Source of the DNA: Alphaproteobacteria bacterium
Lineage (GTDB): Bacteria; Pseudomonadota; Alphaproteobacteria; Caulobacterales; Hyphomonadaceae
Assembly (NCBI GenBank): GCA_018222605.1
Contig: JAAEZZ010000002.1
Location: forward strand, 186,001-250,000
Length of the DNA: 64,000 bases
Reading direction: 5' to 3'
In this document: positions 44,624 to 53,728 of the stretch, piece by piece
Numbering within the stretch: the stretch's first letter is position 1
How the letters are laid out: every line of letters begins with the position of its first letter
The notes under the pieces: model-generated
What the model saw: only the letters and a program-made list of their open reading frames with translations
Told to the model about the DNA's origin: nothing
Database searches by the model: none
Position numbers and translations under genes: made by a program

Positions 44624-45448
44624 CTAAATCAAAATGTCCCGCTCATTGCCGAGGGAGGGAATGCGGGTGCGGGCTTTGGCGATGGCGTCAAGGTCGAGAT
44701 CCGCCAGAAGGATGCCAGGCATGTCATCGGCTTTCTCGGCCAGTACTTCACCCCAGGGCGAGATGATCAGCGAGTGGCCGAAGGTTTCGCGGCCATCCTC
44801 ATGCGTGCCGCCCTGGGCTGGCGCGATGACGAAGCTGCCGGTCTCGATGGCCCGCGCCCGGACGAGAACATGCCAGTGCGCCTGCCCCGTCACACGGGTG
44901 AAAGCGGCGGGAATGGTCAGGATACCGGCCCCGGCCTGGGCTAGCTTTCGGTAAAGATGCGGGAAGCGCACATCATAGCAGATGCTGAGGCCCAGCGTGG
45001 CAAAGTCTGTCTCGGCCAGCACGGCGCGCTCCCCCGGCCGGTAAGCGCGGCTTTCGCGATAGCTCTGCCCGTCACCAACTTCGACATCGAACATGTGGAT
45101 CTTGTCATACCGTGCACGGATGCTGCCGTCTGGCGCGATCAGGATGGAGCGATTGGCAAAGCGATCTTCCCCCTCCACCGTGACGGCGATCGACCCGATC
45201 AACAGCCAGACGGCCAGCTCCTCCGCCAGTGCGCGCAATGCGGCGAGAGCCGGGTCATCCACTTCTGCCATCAGCTTCGGGCGAGCCATGCCGGGGCGGA
45301 TATCCAGCAGATTGGTCATCTCCGGCGTCGCAATGAGCTGAGCCCCCTGCCCTGCCGCCTCGCGGATCATCTGGCTGGCATGGGCAATGTTCGGCGCGAC
45401 TTCCACACCGGAACGCATCTGAATACAGGCGGCACGTAATTGGGTCAT
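44624..45448 (-). CDS. Carbon-nitrogen hydrolase (omega-amidase/deaminated-glutathione amidase-like)
   Basis: A 274-residue nitrilase-superfamily amidase. The Glu-Lys-Cys triad is in TPEMTN, YDKIHMFD and SICYDVRFP. The DVEVGDGQSYRES and TRVTGQAHWHVL segments match the Nit1/Nit2 branch, which acts on deaminated glutathione or omega-amides. Start at 45448; an upstream GTG at 45457 is possible. Convergent with the excalibur gene. Confidence 0.87.
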   Translation of the reverse strand: MTQLRAACIQMRSGVEVAPNIAHASQMIREAAGQGAQLIATPEMTNLLDIRPGMARPKLMAEVDDPALAALRALAEELAVWLLIGSIAVTVEGEDRFANRSILIAPDGSIRARYDKIHMFDVEVGDGQSYRESRAYRPGERAVLAETDFATLGLSICYDVRFPHLYRKLAQAGAGILTIPAAFTRVTGQAHWHVLVRARAIETGSFVIAPAQGGTHEDGRETFGHSLIISPWGEVLAEKADDMPGILLADLDLDAIAKARTRIPSLGNERDILI

Positions 45449-45555
45449 GGCAGGCACCCTATCGGATCTGCGGCAAGGCGATAGCCCCGTTCAACTTGAC
45501 GCCGCCCTGTCTGTTCCGTCAGTCTGTACGCGGGATGGACAAATCGGGGGGCATC

Positions 45556-46020
45556 ATGCCGGAATGGAACACGGAACTTGTCGGCATCGCCGTGGATATA
45601 TCGGGCCTCGCAATCACGCTGGCCGGGTTCATTTTCATCGTTATACAGATCCGCCGTCTGGGCCAGTCGATCCGCACGACAGCCCATGCCGCCATCTATT
45701 CGCAGGCCGCAGACTTCCGAACGCATCTGATGGCCTATCCTGAGCTGCGCAAATACTTCTTTGATGGTGTGGACATAGAGCGAGGTCATCCGGACTTTGA
45801 GCGCGCCATCACGCTGTCGGAATGCTTCCTGAACTATCTGGAACATCTGGCTGTCCAGAAAAGCCACTTCGCCGGAGCGGACGGAGATGCCTGGACCGAG
45901 TTCGCCTCAAGATCACTTGAGCGCAGCCCGATCACAAAGCGCCGTCTGAAGAACAATGACGCGAATTATTCACCCAAGCTGCTGGCCCTGTTGAGAGACG
46001 ACAGCGCGGTCGCCGCTTGA
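45556..46020 (+). CDS. Single-pass membrane protein, unknown function
   Basis: A 154-residue protein with one N-terminal membrane helix (about residues 9-30) and a helical cytoplasmic domain carrying SIRTTAHAAIYSQAADFRTH and YPELRKYFFDGVDIERGHPDFERA. Similar-looking proteins are common in bacterial genomes without function. Start at 45556 (GGGGGG before it); an in-frame start at 45535 is possible. Convergent with the LuxR gene, 3 bases apart. Confidence 0.6.
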   Translation: MPEWNTELVGIAVDISGLAITLAGFIFIVIQIRRLGQSIRTTAHAAIYSQAADFRTHLMAYPELRKYFFDGVDIERGHPDFERAITLSECFLNYLEHLAVQKSHFAGADGDAWTEFASRSLERSPITKRRLKNNDANYSPKLLALLRDDSAVAA

Positions 46021-46023
46021 GGA

Positions 46024-46530
46024 TCAGGTGCCTGTGCCGGGCAGCAGGTCTTCCAGGAAATAGGCTGACAGGGCATTGCGACCCGCCAACTGGCTTTTAC
46101 GGTACACGGCCCGGGCCTGTTCGCGCACCGTGCGTTCGCTGGTCTCTCTCAGATCGGCGATCTCCTGCAGGGACAGCCCCTTCAGCAGCAACAGGCCAAC
46201 ATCGGATTCCGCATCTGTCAGACCCCAGGCCGAAAACTGCCGTGCGATGGCAAGGCCCAGGCCCTGAACCAGCGCGCGGTTCTCTTCCTGCCAGCGGCCT
46301 GCATCCTGACGCGCATCGGCCAGCGCCCGGCGCAACCGGCCGACACGCCACAGCATGGCCCCAAGCCCAAAGGAGGCCGCGACCAGCACGATCATCTCTG
46401 CCGCAAGATGCGCCGCGCCGACGCCCTCCCCGCGATCGGTAAGAAGGTCTACGCCAATGAACAGCGCGATCGCGCCAAACAGCGCGGCTATGCCCAGAAG
46501 GCCCCTGCGGCCGGATACGTCATCTGACAT
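46024..46530 (-). CDS. Membrane-anchored LuxR-type regulator
   Basis: A 168-residue protein with two N-terminal membrane helices (about residues 10-27 and 42-62), a coiled linker (RVGRLRRALADARQDAGRWQEENRAL) and a C-terminal LuxR helix-turn-helix (LTDAESDVGLLLLKGLSLQEIADLR, SERTVREQARAVYRK). The regulator would act from the membrane. It is divergent from a cytochrome b561 gene, a plausible target. Start 46530; 46572 is an alternative. Confidence 0.78.
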   Translation of the reverse strand: MSDDVSGRRGLLGIAALFGAIALFIGVDLLTDRGEGVGAAHLAAEMIVLVAASFGLGAMLWRVGRLRRALADARQDAGRWQEENRALVQGLGLAIARQFSAWGLTDAESDVGLLLLKGLSLQEIADLRETSERTVREQARAVYRKSQLAGRNALSAYFLEDLLPGTGT

Positions 46531-46646
46531 AAACGCATCTTGCCCAAAGCTGCCGGAATGGGAATGCGTCATGTGGCGGGTAGCCGGACGCAGGCCCGCT
46601 GCGCACTTTCACGCCCATGCCAATTCTGCAGCATGGAGCCCATAAT

Positions 46647-47315
46647 ATGAGCCAAACATCTTCGCACCAGACCGTCTGGGACCCGCTTGTGCGGATCGGC
46701 CACTGGACCCTCGTCATCGCCTTTTTTACCGCCTATTTCGCGGGCGATGACCTGTTCAGTATCCACACATGGGCGGGCTATGTCGTGGCGTCCTATGTGG
46801 TGGTCCGCATCGTCTGGGGCCTCATCGGCACGCGGCACGCGCGGTTTGCGGATTTTGTACGCGGTCCGGGCGCAGTGTTCGGCTATCTGCGCGGTCTCTT
46901 CACGGGCAAGGTTCCGGACTATGCCGGGCACAATCCAGCCGGAGGCGCCATGGTGGTCGCCCTGCTGTTCAGCCTGGCAATGACCACATCTGCAGGCATG
47001 GCGCTGTATGCCGTTGAGGACAATGCCGGGCCGCTCGCCGGGATTGTGACCGAAGCGACGTTCGCGCCGCTTGCGGCAAGTTTCGGCGAAAACGAAGAGG
47101 AAGAGGAACATGAGCGTGACGGTGACCATGAGGAATCCGGCGCCGAGGAATTGCTCGAAGGCGTGCACAAGACTTTCGTCTACATCACGCTGGCTCTGGT
47201 CGGCCTGCACCTCGCCGGCGTGGTCGCCTCAAGCCTTGCCCACAAGGAGAATCTTGCCCGCGCCATGGTGACCGGCCGCAAGAAGGTGCATGACGCAGAG
47301 CATGGCGACGCCTGA
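46647..47315 (+). CDS. Cytochrome b561-type membrane protein with acidic insert
   Basis: A 222-residue di-heme b-type cytochrome (PF01292). Four helices; candidate heme ligands are H19, H40 and H188 in the helices. Residues 148-170 form a Glu/Asp/His-rich insert (ENEEEEEHERDGDHEESGAEE, written in part) just before the last helix, facing one side of the membrane. Such inserts are seen in some homologues but not the core family. Possibly moves electrons between quinone and a periplasmic partner. Divergent from the membrane-anchored LuxR gene. Confidence 0.83.
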   Translation: MSQTSSHQTVWDPLVRIGHWTLVIAFFTAYFAGDDLFSIHTWAGYVVASYVVVRIVWGLIGTRHARFADFVRGPGAVFGYLRGLFTGKVPDYAGHNPAGGAMVVALLFSLAMTTSAGMALYAVEDNAGPLAGIVTEATFAPLAASFGENEEEEEHERDGDHEESGAEELLEGVHKTFVYITLALVGLHLAGVVASSLAHKENLARAMVTGRKKVHDAEHGDA

Positions 47316-47338
47316 GGCAGGCACCGCCAGAGCCGGAA

Positions 47339-48580
47339 CTACATGCTGAACTCGCCCAGCCAGTCGAGCGCGGCCTGAAGGGCAAGGTCCGGCCCATCGC
47401 CATTGTCAGCAATCACCTGATGTGGCGGCGTCCATTCATGCCGCGGTGTGCCGTAGACATGGGCAAGGCTGTAGGCGGGCAGACGAATGGGAATGCCGGT
47501 GCGGCTGAGCGTGTAGTCTTCGACGCCGCCGGCAAGGCGTGCCATGTCGCTGCCAAAGACGTCGCCGCGCCGGGCCCCGTCGAAGCCGATGGCCAGCCCC
47601 TCGCCCATGCTGCCGGTCCAGCGACCTACCAGCACGACAACCGGCCCCTCTGCCGTCCAGCGGCCGTGGGGCGCCGCCTGTTTGATCCAGGCTGGTTCAT
47701 CCATGGGCAGGATACGCTGATAGTTTGCCGGCTCACTCAGGAAGTGACCGAGGATCGGCTCGGCGACATCCGTATTGCCGCCGCCGGGCGTGTCTCGAAG
47801 GTCGAGCACCCAGCCGCGAGCGCCTTTCAGCTGGGCCATGGCCGCGTCAAAGGCCGCGACCGTGTCGCTGTCGCCCAGGGAATTGTTGAGGCGGATATAG
47901 CCGATCCGGCCAGGCAGCATTTCAGCCGACACGAATTCCTGCGGTGCGGGTGTTTCATTATTTTCAAGTGAGAGCGTATCCGGCCCGCCCTCTCGTGCGA
48001 CGGTGACAGAGCGCGGCTCATTCCGGTAGCCTGCGGCGGCGGCGTTCAGGGCCCAGGCTTTCTGGGCCGGGCCATACGCAACACCTTTCGGCTGCAGGCG
48101 CGTCTCCATTGCTTCTTCCAGCGAGCGGCCATTGATGGCGATGACACGTTCACCAACTTTCAGGCCGGCCTGCGCTGCCGCGCTGCCGGGCCGAACGGCG
48201 ACGACCTGATCCCCTGTGAGCCAATAATCTGCCCCTGACGGAACAAGGCGCGGGGAGAGTCCGGAATTCGTGCCAAAGCTGGCATGTGGATCATGAAGCG
48301 CGTCCAGCAAGGTCTCCAGAACCTGCAATTGCTCCGCCTTGCTGGCGACGGAGCCGACCTTGTCCGGAATGTCTGCGCAGGCAGCCTCCCAAGTGTCGCG
48401 GCGGGACTCATAGAAAGCGTATTCGGTGCGCACCAAGGCGCACAGCTCCTCAGCGTCGGCGAGCGTAGCGGGACGCATATCCGACTGAGTAATAGTGGCC
48501 GTGTGCGACAGGGGCGCCGTCTGGGCGCACCCTGCCAGAAAGAGACTGGCCAGCAGCAGGCCGGGTCTTAGATGTCCCAT
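47339..48580 (-). CDS. S41-family peptidase lipoprotein
   Basis: A 413-residue lipoprotein (lipobox FLAGC). It has an N-terminal cap, a PDZ-like domain at about residues 115-160 (AAQAGLKVGERVIAINGRS) and an S41 core with GYIRLNNSLGD, the ALDLRDTPGGG-like strand and the nucleophile Ser in WTGSMGEGLA. Processing peptidase of the tail-specific type. Its start codon lies 13 bases inside the end of argD, so it is probably cotranscribed with it. Confidence 0.85.
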   Translation of the reverse strand: MGHLRPGLLLASLFLAGCAQTAPLSHTATITQSDMRPATLADAEELCALVRTEYAFYESRRDTWEAACADIPDKVGSVASKAEQLQVLETLLDALHDPHASFGTNSGLSPRLVPSGADYWLTGDQVVAVRPGSAAAQAGLKVGERVIAINGRSLEEAMETRLQPKGVAYGPAQKAWALNAAAAGYRNEPRSVTVAREGGPDTLSLENNETPAPQEFVSAEMLPGRIGYIRLNNSLGDSDTVAAFDAAMAQLKGARGWVLDLRDTPGGGNTDVAEPILGHFLSEPANYQRILPMDEPAWIKQAAPHGRWTAEGPVVVLVGRWTGSMGEGLAIGFDGARRGDVFGSDMARLAGGVEDYTLSRTGIPIRLPAYSLAHVYGTPRHEWTPPHQVIADNGDGPDLALQAALDWLGEFSM

Positions 48581-49755
48581 TCGCTGAGCGCCGCATCGAT
48601 GATGCCCGTCGCTTCTCGGACATTCTCGTCGTTAATGATCAGCGGCGGCGCAAGACGCAGCACATTGTTGCCCGCCACTCCGACCAGAAGGTTCTTGTCA
48701 CGGCAGACGCCCTGAAGGCCTTTCGGATCAGCCTTCATCTTGAGGCCGGTCAGCAGGCCCTTGCCGGTGACCCCTTCCACCTTGTCCGGATGGCTGTCAG
48801 CTAGGCTCTTCAGGCCCTGTGCCAGCGTGCCGGACACACGGCGCACATTGGCCAGGAAATCTTCATCAGAAATGATGTCCCACACAACATTGCCAACCGC
48901 CATGGCCAGCGGGTTGCCGCCATAGGTGGAGCCGTGGCTACCGGGTTGCATATGCTCGCCGACAGCTTCGGTGGTCAGGCAGGCGCCGAACGGGAAGCCG
49001 CCGCCAATGCCCTTGGCCGAACAGAGAATGTCAGGCTGAAGCCCGTCCACCCATTGATAGGCAAACAGCTGGCCGGTACGGCCCATACCGCACTGGACTT
49101 CATCCAGCATCATCAACACGCCATGCTCGTCACACAGTTCGCGCATCCGCTTCAGCTTGTCGTCCGGCAGAGCACGCACACCGCCCTCGCCCTGCACGGG
49201 CTCGATCAGGATGGCCGCAGCGCTCGGGCGGCTGATCGCCTCTTCCAGCGCGTCCATGTCACCCCATTCCAGATGCACGAAGCCAGGAAGGGCCGGGCCG
49301 AAGCCTTCAAGGTATTTCGGATTGCCGCCAGCATTGATCGCCCCAATTGAGCGGCCGTGGAAGGCGCCCGTGAAGGTGATGATGTCGATGCGCTCCTCGC
49401 GGCCATTGGCCCAGTGATATTTCCGCGCGGACTTGATCGCACACTCGATCGCCTCGGTACCGGAATTGGTGAAGAAGACGCGGTCCGCGAACGTGTCGCG
49501 GCAGATCTTGTCAGCCAGTTCTTCCGCCCCGCGCACGCGGAACATGTTGGACGTGTGCCACAGCTTGTCAGCCTGATCGCGCAGGGCGTCGACCATAGCC
49601 GGGTGGGCATGACCAAGGGCGTTCACGGCGATGCCGGCGATAAAGTCCAGGTATCGCGTGCCATCCTCGGTGAAGAGGCAGACGCCCTCCCCCTTTTCGA
49701 AGACTTCTTCCGGTGGCCGGTAGACTGGCATGATGTGCTGGCGCGGATCGCTCAT
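48568..49755 (-). CDS. argD: Acetylornithine aminotransferase
   Basis: A 395-residue class III aminotransferase for N-acetylornithine in arginine synthesis. Recognised by FLDFIAGIAVNALGHAHPA, FTNSGTEAIECAIKSARKYHW, the cofactor aspartate in MLDEVQCGMGRTG and the PLP lysine in CSAKGIGGGFPFGA. It overlaps the S41 gene by 13 bases. The 300-base region upstream holds an A/T-rich block with repeated ATCGATAAT motifs (49903-49963). The enzyme may also serve in lysine synthesis. Confidence 0.95.
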   Translation of the reverse strand: MSDPRQHIMPVYRPPEEVFEKGEGVCLFTEDGTRYLDFIAGIAVNALGHAHPAMVDALRDQADKLWHTSNMFRVRGAEELADKICRDTFADRVFFTNSGTEAIECAIKSARKYHWANGREERIDIITFTGAFHGRSIGAINAGGNPKYLEGFGPALPGFVHLEWGDMDALEEAISRPSAAAILIEPVQGEGGVRALPDDKLKRMRELCDEHGVLMMLDEVQCGMGRTGQLFAYQWVDGLQPDILCSAKGIGGGFPFGACLTTEAVGEHMQPGSHGSTYGGNPLAMAVGNVVWDIISDEDFLANVRRVSGTLAQGLKSLADSHPDKVEGVTGKGLLTGLKMKADPKGLQGVCRDKNLLVGVAGNNVLRLAPPLIINDENVREATGIIDAALSEWDI

Positions 49756-49902
49756 GATGGCTCCCTAGGATCTGCAAGAATTACATTTGATCAGACGCAT
49801 GGCCGGGCGCTGACTCGGAGTCAACACATCAGCCTGCCCCGGCAGGGCATTTTAATGACCCGCACGAGACATCAGGATATCTCATCGCCCTCATTAAAAA
49901 AC

Positions 49903-49963
49903 ATTAATCGAAAATCGATAATAATGATTGACGTTTATCGATAATCGTTTATTGATATTCATG
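49903..49963. promoter_or_regulatory. A/T-rich cluster with ATCGATAAT repeats upstream of argD
   Basis: Contains ATCGATAAT at 49914-49922 and again at 49937-49945, 23 bases apart, and the perfect palindrome TTATCGATAA at 49935-49944, in a G+C-poor stretch. It is about 150-200 bases upstream of argD. It looks like a two-site operator or curved upstream element; no regulator can be assigned. Confidence 0.4.
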
Positions 49964-50061
49964 AAGCCAAGGCGGACCGGGGTGATGTTCAAAACGCCCC
50001 CTACCTCACCTGAGCCGTTGTCCCGGACTGCCTTGGCCTACCCACTTTCCCTGAGTGCAAC

Positions 50062-50100
50062 AAAAAAGGCGCGAAAGCCTCATTCGAGCTTTCGCGCCTT
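50062..50100 (-). terminator. Terminator of the hisS-hisZ-hisG operon
   Basis: AAGGCGCGAAAGC (50067-50079) pairs perfectly with GCTTTCGCGCCTT (50088-50100). On the minus strand it is followed by TTTTTTG. It lies about 90 bases after the hisG stop codon. Confidence 0.85.
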
Positions 50101-50188
50101 CCACCGTTTGCAGCGTTTCCTCCCAGAAACTTGCTGTGTCATATGGCCGCGCGTTTAGAGTTATGTCAAGATTATGAATTCAAGTTTT

Positions 50189-50899
50189 TCAACAAATCTG
50201 GTCAAGAATCTTTGCTGCACTGCGCAATAAAGACAAGGAGTTCAGCGCTTGCGGGGTCCATTCGGCACCTGTGGAGACTGCAAGAACGGCCTGACTTTTC
50301 AGAATAACCCCGTCCGACAACACTTTAAGACCGTTAGCTTTAAGGGTTGCCCCTGTTGACGTGATGTCGACGATCACATCAGCCGCCCCGGTGGCAGGTG
50401 CAGCTTCAGTCGCCCCCGCGCTTTCGGCAAGGCGATATTCCCCGACAGATTTGGCCGCGAAGAATCGGCGTGTGAGTCGCATATATTTGGTTGCGACTCG
50501 CAGGCGGCGATGATGCGCCTTGCGGAAGGCGGCACCAGCGGCTTCCAGGTCCGACATCGTGTCGACATCCAGCCAGGCCTGCGGCACGGCAACGATGACG
50601 TCTGCACCGCCAAAGCCAAGCCGCTCGGCGACCCGAAACTCGGCATCGCCGGTGGGTGACAGGTCCTGCAGCAGGTCTTCGCCGGTCACGCCGGCATGTA
50701 TGGTGCCATCGATCAGGCCCTGTGCGATCTCACGCGCGGAGAGGAGACGCATGTCGACCTCTCCCAGCCCATCGATCTCTGCCTGGTAGCCACGCTCCCC
50801 GCCGATCTGGCGAATGGGAAAGCCCTGCTCACGGAACCAGTCTTCTGTCTTTTCCTTCAGCCGCCCTTTTGACGGGATGGCGAGTGACAGGATGCTCAT
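50189..50899 (-). CDS. hisG: ATP phosphoribosyltransferase, short form
   Basis: A 236-residue HisG, the first enzyme of histidine synthesis. It is the short form without the C-terminal regulatory domain, which needs HisZ for activity and feedback inhibition. N-terminal LAIPSKGRLKEKTEDWF, and the PRPP-binding ADVIVDITSTGATLKANGL are present. It overlaps hisZ by 4 bases (ATGA) and is the last gene of the hisS-hisZ-hisG operon. Confidence 0.95.
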   Translation of the reverse strand: MSILSLAIPSKGRLKEKTEDWFREQGFPIRQIGGERGYQAEIDGLGEVDMRLLSAREIAQGLIDGTIHAGVTGEDLLQDLSPTGDAEFRVAERLGFGGADVIVAVPQAWLDVDTMSDLEAAGAAFRKAHHRRLRVATKYMRLTRRFFAAKSVGEYRLAESAGATEAAPATGAADVIVDITSTGATLKANGLKVLSDGVILKSQAVLAVSTGAEWTPQALNSLSLLRSAAKILDQIC

Positions 50900-52026
50900 A
50901 CCGTCTCTCCCTTTGCACGCAGGATACGATCCGGGCGGACAATACCGCCAATGCCCGACGCAGAGGCGCGCGAGCGGGACAAACCTTCGATCAGACCATC
51001 ATACCGCCCGCCGGACGCTAGAGGCTGGCGGGAGGTGAGGTTCTGGCCAAATGTCTCAAAAACGAAGCCGTCATAATAGGTGAAGCGCCGCCCGAAGCCG
51101 GAGCGAAACCGCGCCTCGCCAGCAATGGAGGGCATGGCGGAGAGGATCGTTTCCATGCGGCGGGCAATCCGTTCGATGACGGATGACACGGCGCTAAGGC
51201 CATGCTTGTCGGCAATCTTCTGTAGTACGTCTGCGGCCTCAGCCGCCGGGCAGTTGACCTCAGACAGGTCTGACAGCGCGGCGCGCGCGGCTTCCGGCAC
51301 GCCGCCCGCATCATGCACCGCCGCCTTCCCGCGCAGGCCGGCAATGATCTCAGCCTCGCTGCGCGTACCGATCATGGGAATGCCGCGCGCCTCAAGCACT
51401 TTGCGGAACTCGGTCTCGGCTGCCTTGGCACCATTGGCGTCCAGCGTGGCCTGCAGGTCTGAATCAACGGCCTGCGGCGCGGCCATGAGCAATTCGCGTA
51501 CACCGCCCTCCTGACGGAAGGCGCGCTTGAGCAAATCCGTTGTGATACGAGCAAGCCCCAAAGCATCGACGAAAGCAGGGAACACGGAAAGGTCGCCCAT
51601 CTCGGTTGCCGTGGGGGTGACATCACAGGCGGCCACGGCTTCGCGCACCAGCGTGAAGGCCTCGGCATCCGCCTCCGGCGTGCTGTCGCGGCCAAACCAT
51701 TCGAAGCCGACTTGTGTGAACTCCATCGGATCATGATCCGTAGCCGGAAGGCGGAAGGCGCGCGCGGCATAGGTGTAGGCTTTCGCGCCATCGCCGCCAG
51801 AGGCCCGGCGCTCTGCCTCCTGCCCCGCCACTGGCAGGGTCAGGTCTGGCCGCATGACCATTTCTGTTCCGCGATGATCAGAGAACACGCACAGGCGGGC
51901 GCGCACGGCCTCACCCGACAGCTCAAGCGGAATGTCCGACGGCAGAACATAGGCCGGATCGATGCGCTCTGCGCCCGTTGCCTCGAAGACACCGCGCGCT
52001 GCGGCTACCAGCGCGTCCTGTGTCAT
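50896..52026 (-). CDS. hisZ: ATP phosphoribosyltransferase regulatory subunit
   Basis: A 376-residue HisZ, a catalytically inactive relative of histidyl-tRNA synthetase that activates short HisG. It keeps synthetase motif 2-like MRPDLTLPVA and a degenerate motif 3 region (LASGGRYDGLIEGLSR), without an anticodon-binding domain. It overlaps hisG and hisS by 4 bases each. Confidence 0.93.
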   Translation of the reverse strand: MTQDALVAAARGVFEATGAERIDPAYVLPSDIPLELSGEAVRARLCVFSDHRGTEMVMRPDLTLPVAGQEAERRASGGDGAKAYTYAARAFRLPATDHDPMEFTQVGFEWFGRDSTPEADAEAFTLVREAVAACDVTPTATEMGDLSVFPAFVDALGLARITTDLLKRAFRQEGGVRELLMAAPQAVDSDLQATLDANGAKAAETEFRKVLEARGIPMIGTRSEAEIIAGLRGKAAVHDAGGVPEAARAALSDLSEVNCPAAEAADVLQKIADKHGLSAVSSVIERIARRMETILSAMPSIAGEARFRSGFGRRFTYYDGFVFETFGQNLTSRQPLASGGRYDGLIEGLSRSRASASGIGGIVRPDRILRAKGETV

Positions 52027-53507
52027 GCCTGAGCCTCAACGATCTTGCGCACGGCCTCAACCATTTCGGCGCGTGCCACTTCGATCTGGCCGGGGCGGGC
52101 TTCACGGTATTCTTCATTGGACTTGATGGCCTTCGCCTTCAGCGCGCCCATTTCAAGATCCTTGATCGTGACGGTGCCCTTGGCGATCTCGTCCTCGCCC
52201 ACCATGACGACGACCGGAGAGCCGCGGCGGTCAGCATATTTCATCTGCTTACCCATATTGTTCGCGCCGCCCATATAGGCCTCCGCACGCAGACCGGCCG
52301 CGCGCAGTTCTGCCGCCGTGGAGAGCGCGACAGACGGGTCATCCCGGTCCAGACTGAGCACGACGACCGGTCCATCCAGCTTCGGCGTCTCATCCATGAT
52401 CGCCAAAGCGGCGGCGAGACGGGAAATGCCGATGGAAAAGCCGGTTGCCGGAACGCTCTGCCCCGTGAAGCGGGCGACGAGATCATCATACCGGCCGCCA
52501 CCGCCAATGGAGCCGATACGATAGGTCTTGCCGTCCTCGCCGGTGACTTCGCGCAGCAGCTCTGCCTCATAGACCGGACCGGTATAGTATTCGAGGCCGC
52601 GCACGACCGACGGATCGATCACGACATCCCCTTCCGGCGCGCCGAGCGCTTCGAGGGCTTTGGCGATGGCTTCCAGCTCAACGAGGCCAGCCTTGCCTTC
52701 TTCGGTATCCCCGGTGGCTTTGGTCAAATTGGCAAGGGTTTCGGCGCGAGTGTCTGCGCCTGCCTGCGCAAAGGCCAGCACACGCTTTACCTCATCCGCG
52801 CCAAGGCCTGCCCCTTTTGTATAGTCTCCGCTTTCATCCATGCGGCCTTCGCCGAGCAGATCTGCTACGCCGTCAATGCCGAGACGGTCCAGCTTGTCCA
52901 GCGCACGCAGGATGGCGAGGCGGGTCTCGGGATTGGAGGCCCCTACCCCGTCCAGCACACCGTTCAGCAGGCGGCGCGTATTAACGCGGATGACGAACTC
53001 TCCGGTTTCCATACCGACGGCCCGCAGCGCTTCGGCGCCCATGGCGATCATCTCGGCATCGGCGTGATAACCCGGCGCGCCAATCGTATCGGCATCGCAC
53101 TGCCAGAATTCGCGGAACCGGCCAGGGCCCGGCTTCTCATTGCGCCAGACAGGCCCGGCAGCATAGCGGCGGAACGGACGACCAAGCGACTGGCCAGCCT
53201 CTGCCACGAAGCGGGCAAGCGGCGCGGTCAGGTCATAGCGCAGCGCCATCCATTGCTCGTCATCATCCTGAATCGCGAAGACACCTGCATTCGGGCGGTC
53301 GGCATCGGGCAGGAATTTGCCCAGCGCGTCAGCATATTCGAACGCGCCGGTCTCCAGCGCCTCGAAGCCCCATTTGCGATAGACGCCGGTGATCGTCTCA
53401 ACCAGCTTCGCCTGAGAATGGATCAGGGCCTCACGCTTGTCGGGGAAGCCGCGCGGCTTGCGGGCAAGTTGCTTGCCGGTGAGGGGCTTTGGTTCCTTGT
53501 CACTCAT
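52023..53507 (-). CDS. hisS: Histidyl-tRNA synthetase
   Basis: A 494-residue class II synthetase charging tRNA-His. Motif 2 is in MALRYDLTAPLARFV with VWRNEKPGPGRFREFWQCD, the histidine-binding RGLEYYTG is present, as is motif 3 near GGGGRYDDLVARF. A C-terminal anticodon-binding domain ends the protein. It is the first gene of the operon with hisZ and hisG, placed behind a histidine leader. Confidence 0.96.
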   Translation of the reverse strand: MSDKEPKPLTGKQLARKPRGFPDKREALIHSQAKLVETITGVYRKWGFEALETGAFEYADALGKFLPDADRPNAGVFAIQDDDEQWMALRYDLTAPLARFVAEAGQSLGRPFRRYAAGPVWRNEKPGPGRFREFWQCDADTIGAPGYHADAEMIAMGAEALRAVGMETGEFVIRVNTRRLLNGVLDGVGASNPETRLAILRALDKLDRLGIDGVADLLGEGRMDESGDYTKGAGLGADEVKRVLAFAQAGADTRAETLANLTKATGDTEEGKAGLVELEAIAKALEALGAPEGDVVIDPSVVRGLEYYTGPVYEAELLREVTGEDGKTYRIGSIGGGGRYDDLVARFTGQSVPATGFSIGISRLAAALAIMDETPKLDGPVVVLSLDRDDPSVALSTAAELRAAGLRAEAYMGGANNMGKQMKYADRRGSPVVVMVGEDEIAKGTVTIKDLEMGALKAKAIKSNEEYREARPGQIEVARAEMVEAVRKIVEAQA

Positions 53508-53640
53508 GTCTCTTCAGGTCCTGGTTGCCGACGCGCCCCGCATAGACGGAGACGGCCGTATTGGGAAGACAACACACCGAAGAAGCCCGAAGCCGGAGCA
53601 GCTCGCCTGATCTTTTCTGGTTCTGGAGAATGAACACTTT

Positions 53641-53670
53641 GAAAAAGGCGCAGCCGGACCGGTTCGCGCC
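53641..53670 (-). terminator. Attenuator terminator of the his operon
   Basis: On the minus strand GGCGC (53666-53670) pairs with GCGCC (53647-53651) around an AACCGG-containing loop, followed by TTTTT (53642-53646). It overlaps the antiterminator hairpin at 53665-53681, so only one can form. Confidence 0.65.
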
Positions 53671-53681
53671 TCTTCGGCGCG
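53665..53681 (-). promoter_or_regulatory. Antiterminator hairpin of the his leader
   Basis: CGCGCC-GAAGA-GGCGCG (minus strand) forms a perfect 6-bp stem directly after the leader stop codon. Its second arm is the first arm of the terminator at 53641-53670. A ribosome at the stop codon would cover the first arm and let the terminator form. Confidence 0.65.
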
Positions 53682-53720
53682 TCACGCGTGGTGATGATGG
53701 TGGTGCAGCATCGTGTTCAT
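53682..53720 (-). CDS. hisL: Histidine leader peptide (MNTMLHHHHHHA)
   Basis: Thirteen codons including stop, encoding MNTMLHHHHHHA with six consecutive His codons (CAC and CAT). It sits 175 bases before hisS. Downstream are overlapping antiterminator and terminator hairpins. This is the classic design of an amino-acid attenuator: stalling at His codons in low His-tRNA favours read-through into hisS-hisZ-hisG. The likely -10 box is 9 bases upstream, so the peptide may be translated from an almost leaderless RNA. Confidence 0.88.
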   Translation of the reverse strand: MNTMLHHHHHHA

Positions 53721-53728
53721 TGCGCTGG

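Noticed and set aside
49928-50158. A 76-codon plus-strand frame upstream of argD
   Set aside because: It reads through the his operon terminator stem and the A/T-rich cluster. No family resemblance or ribosome site.
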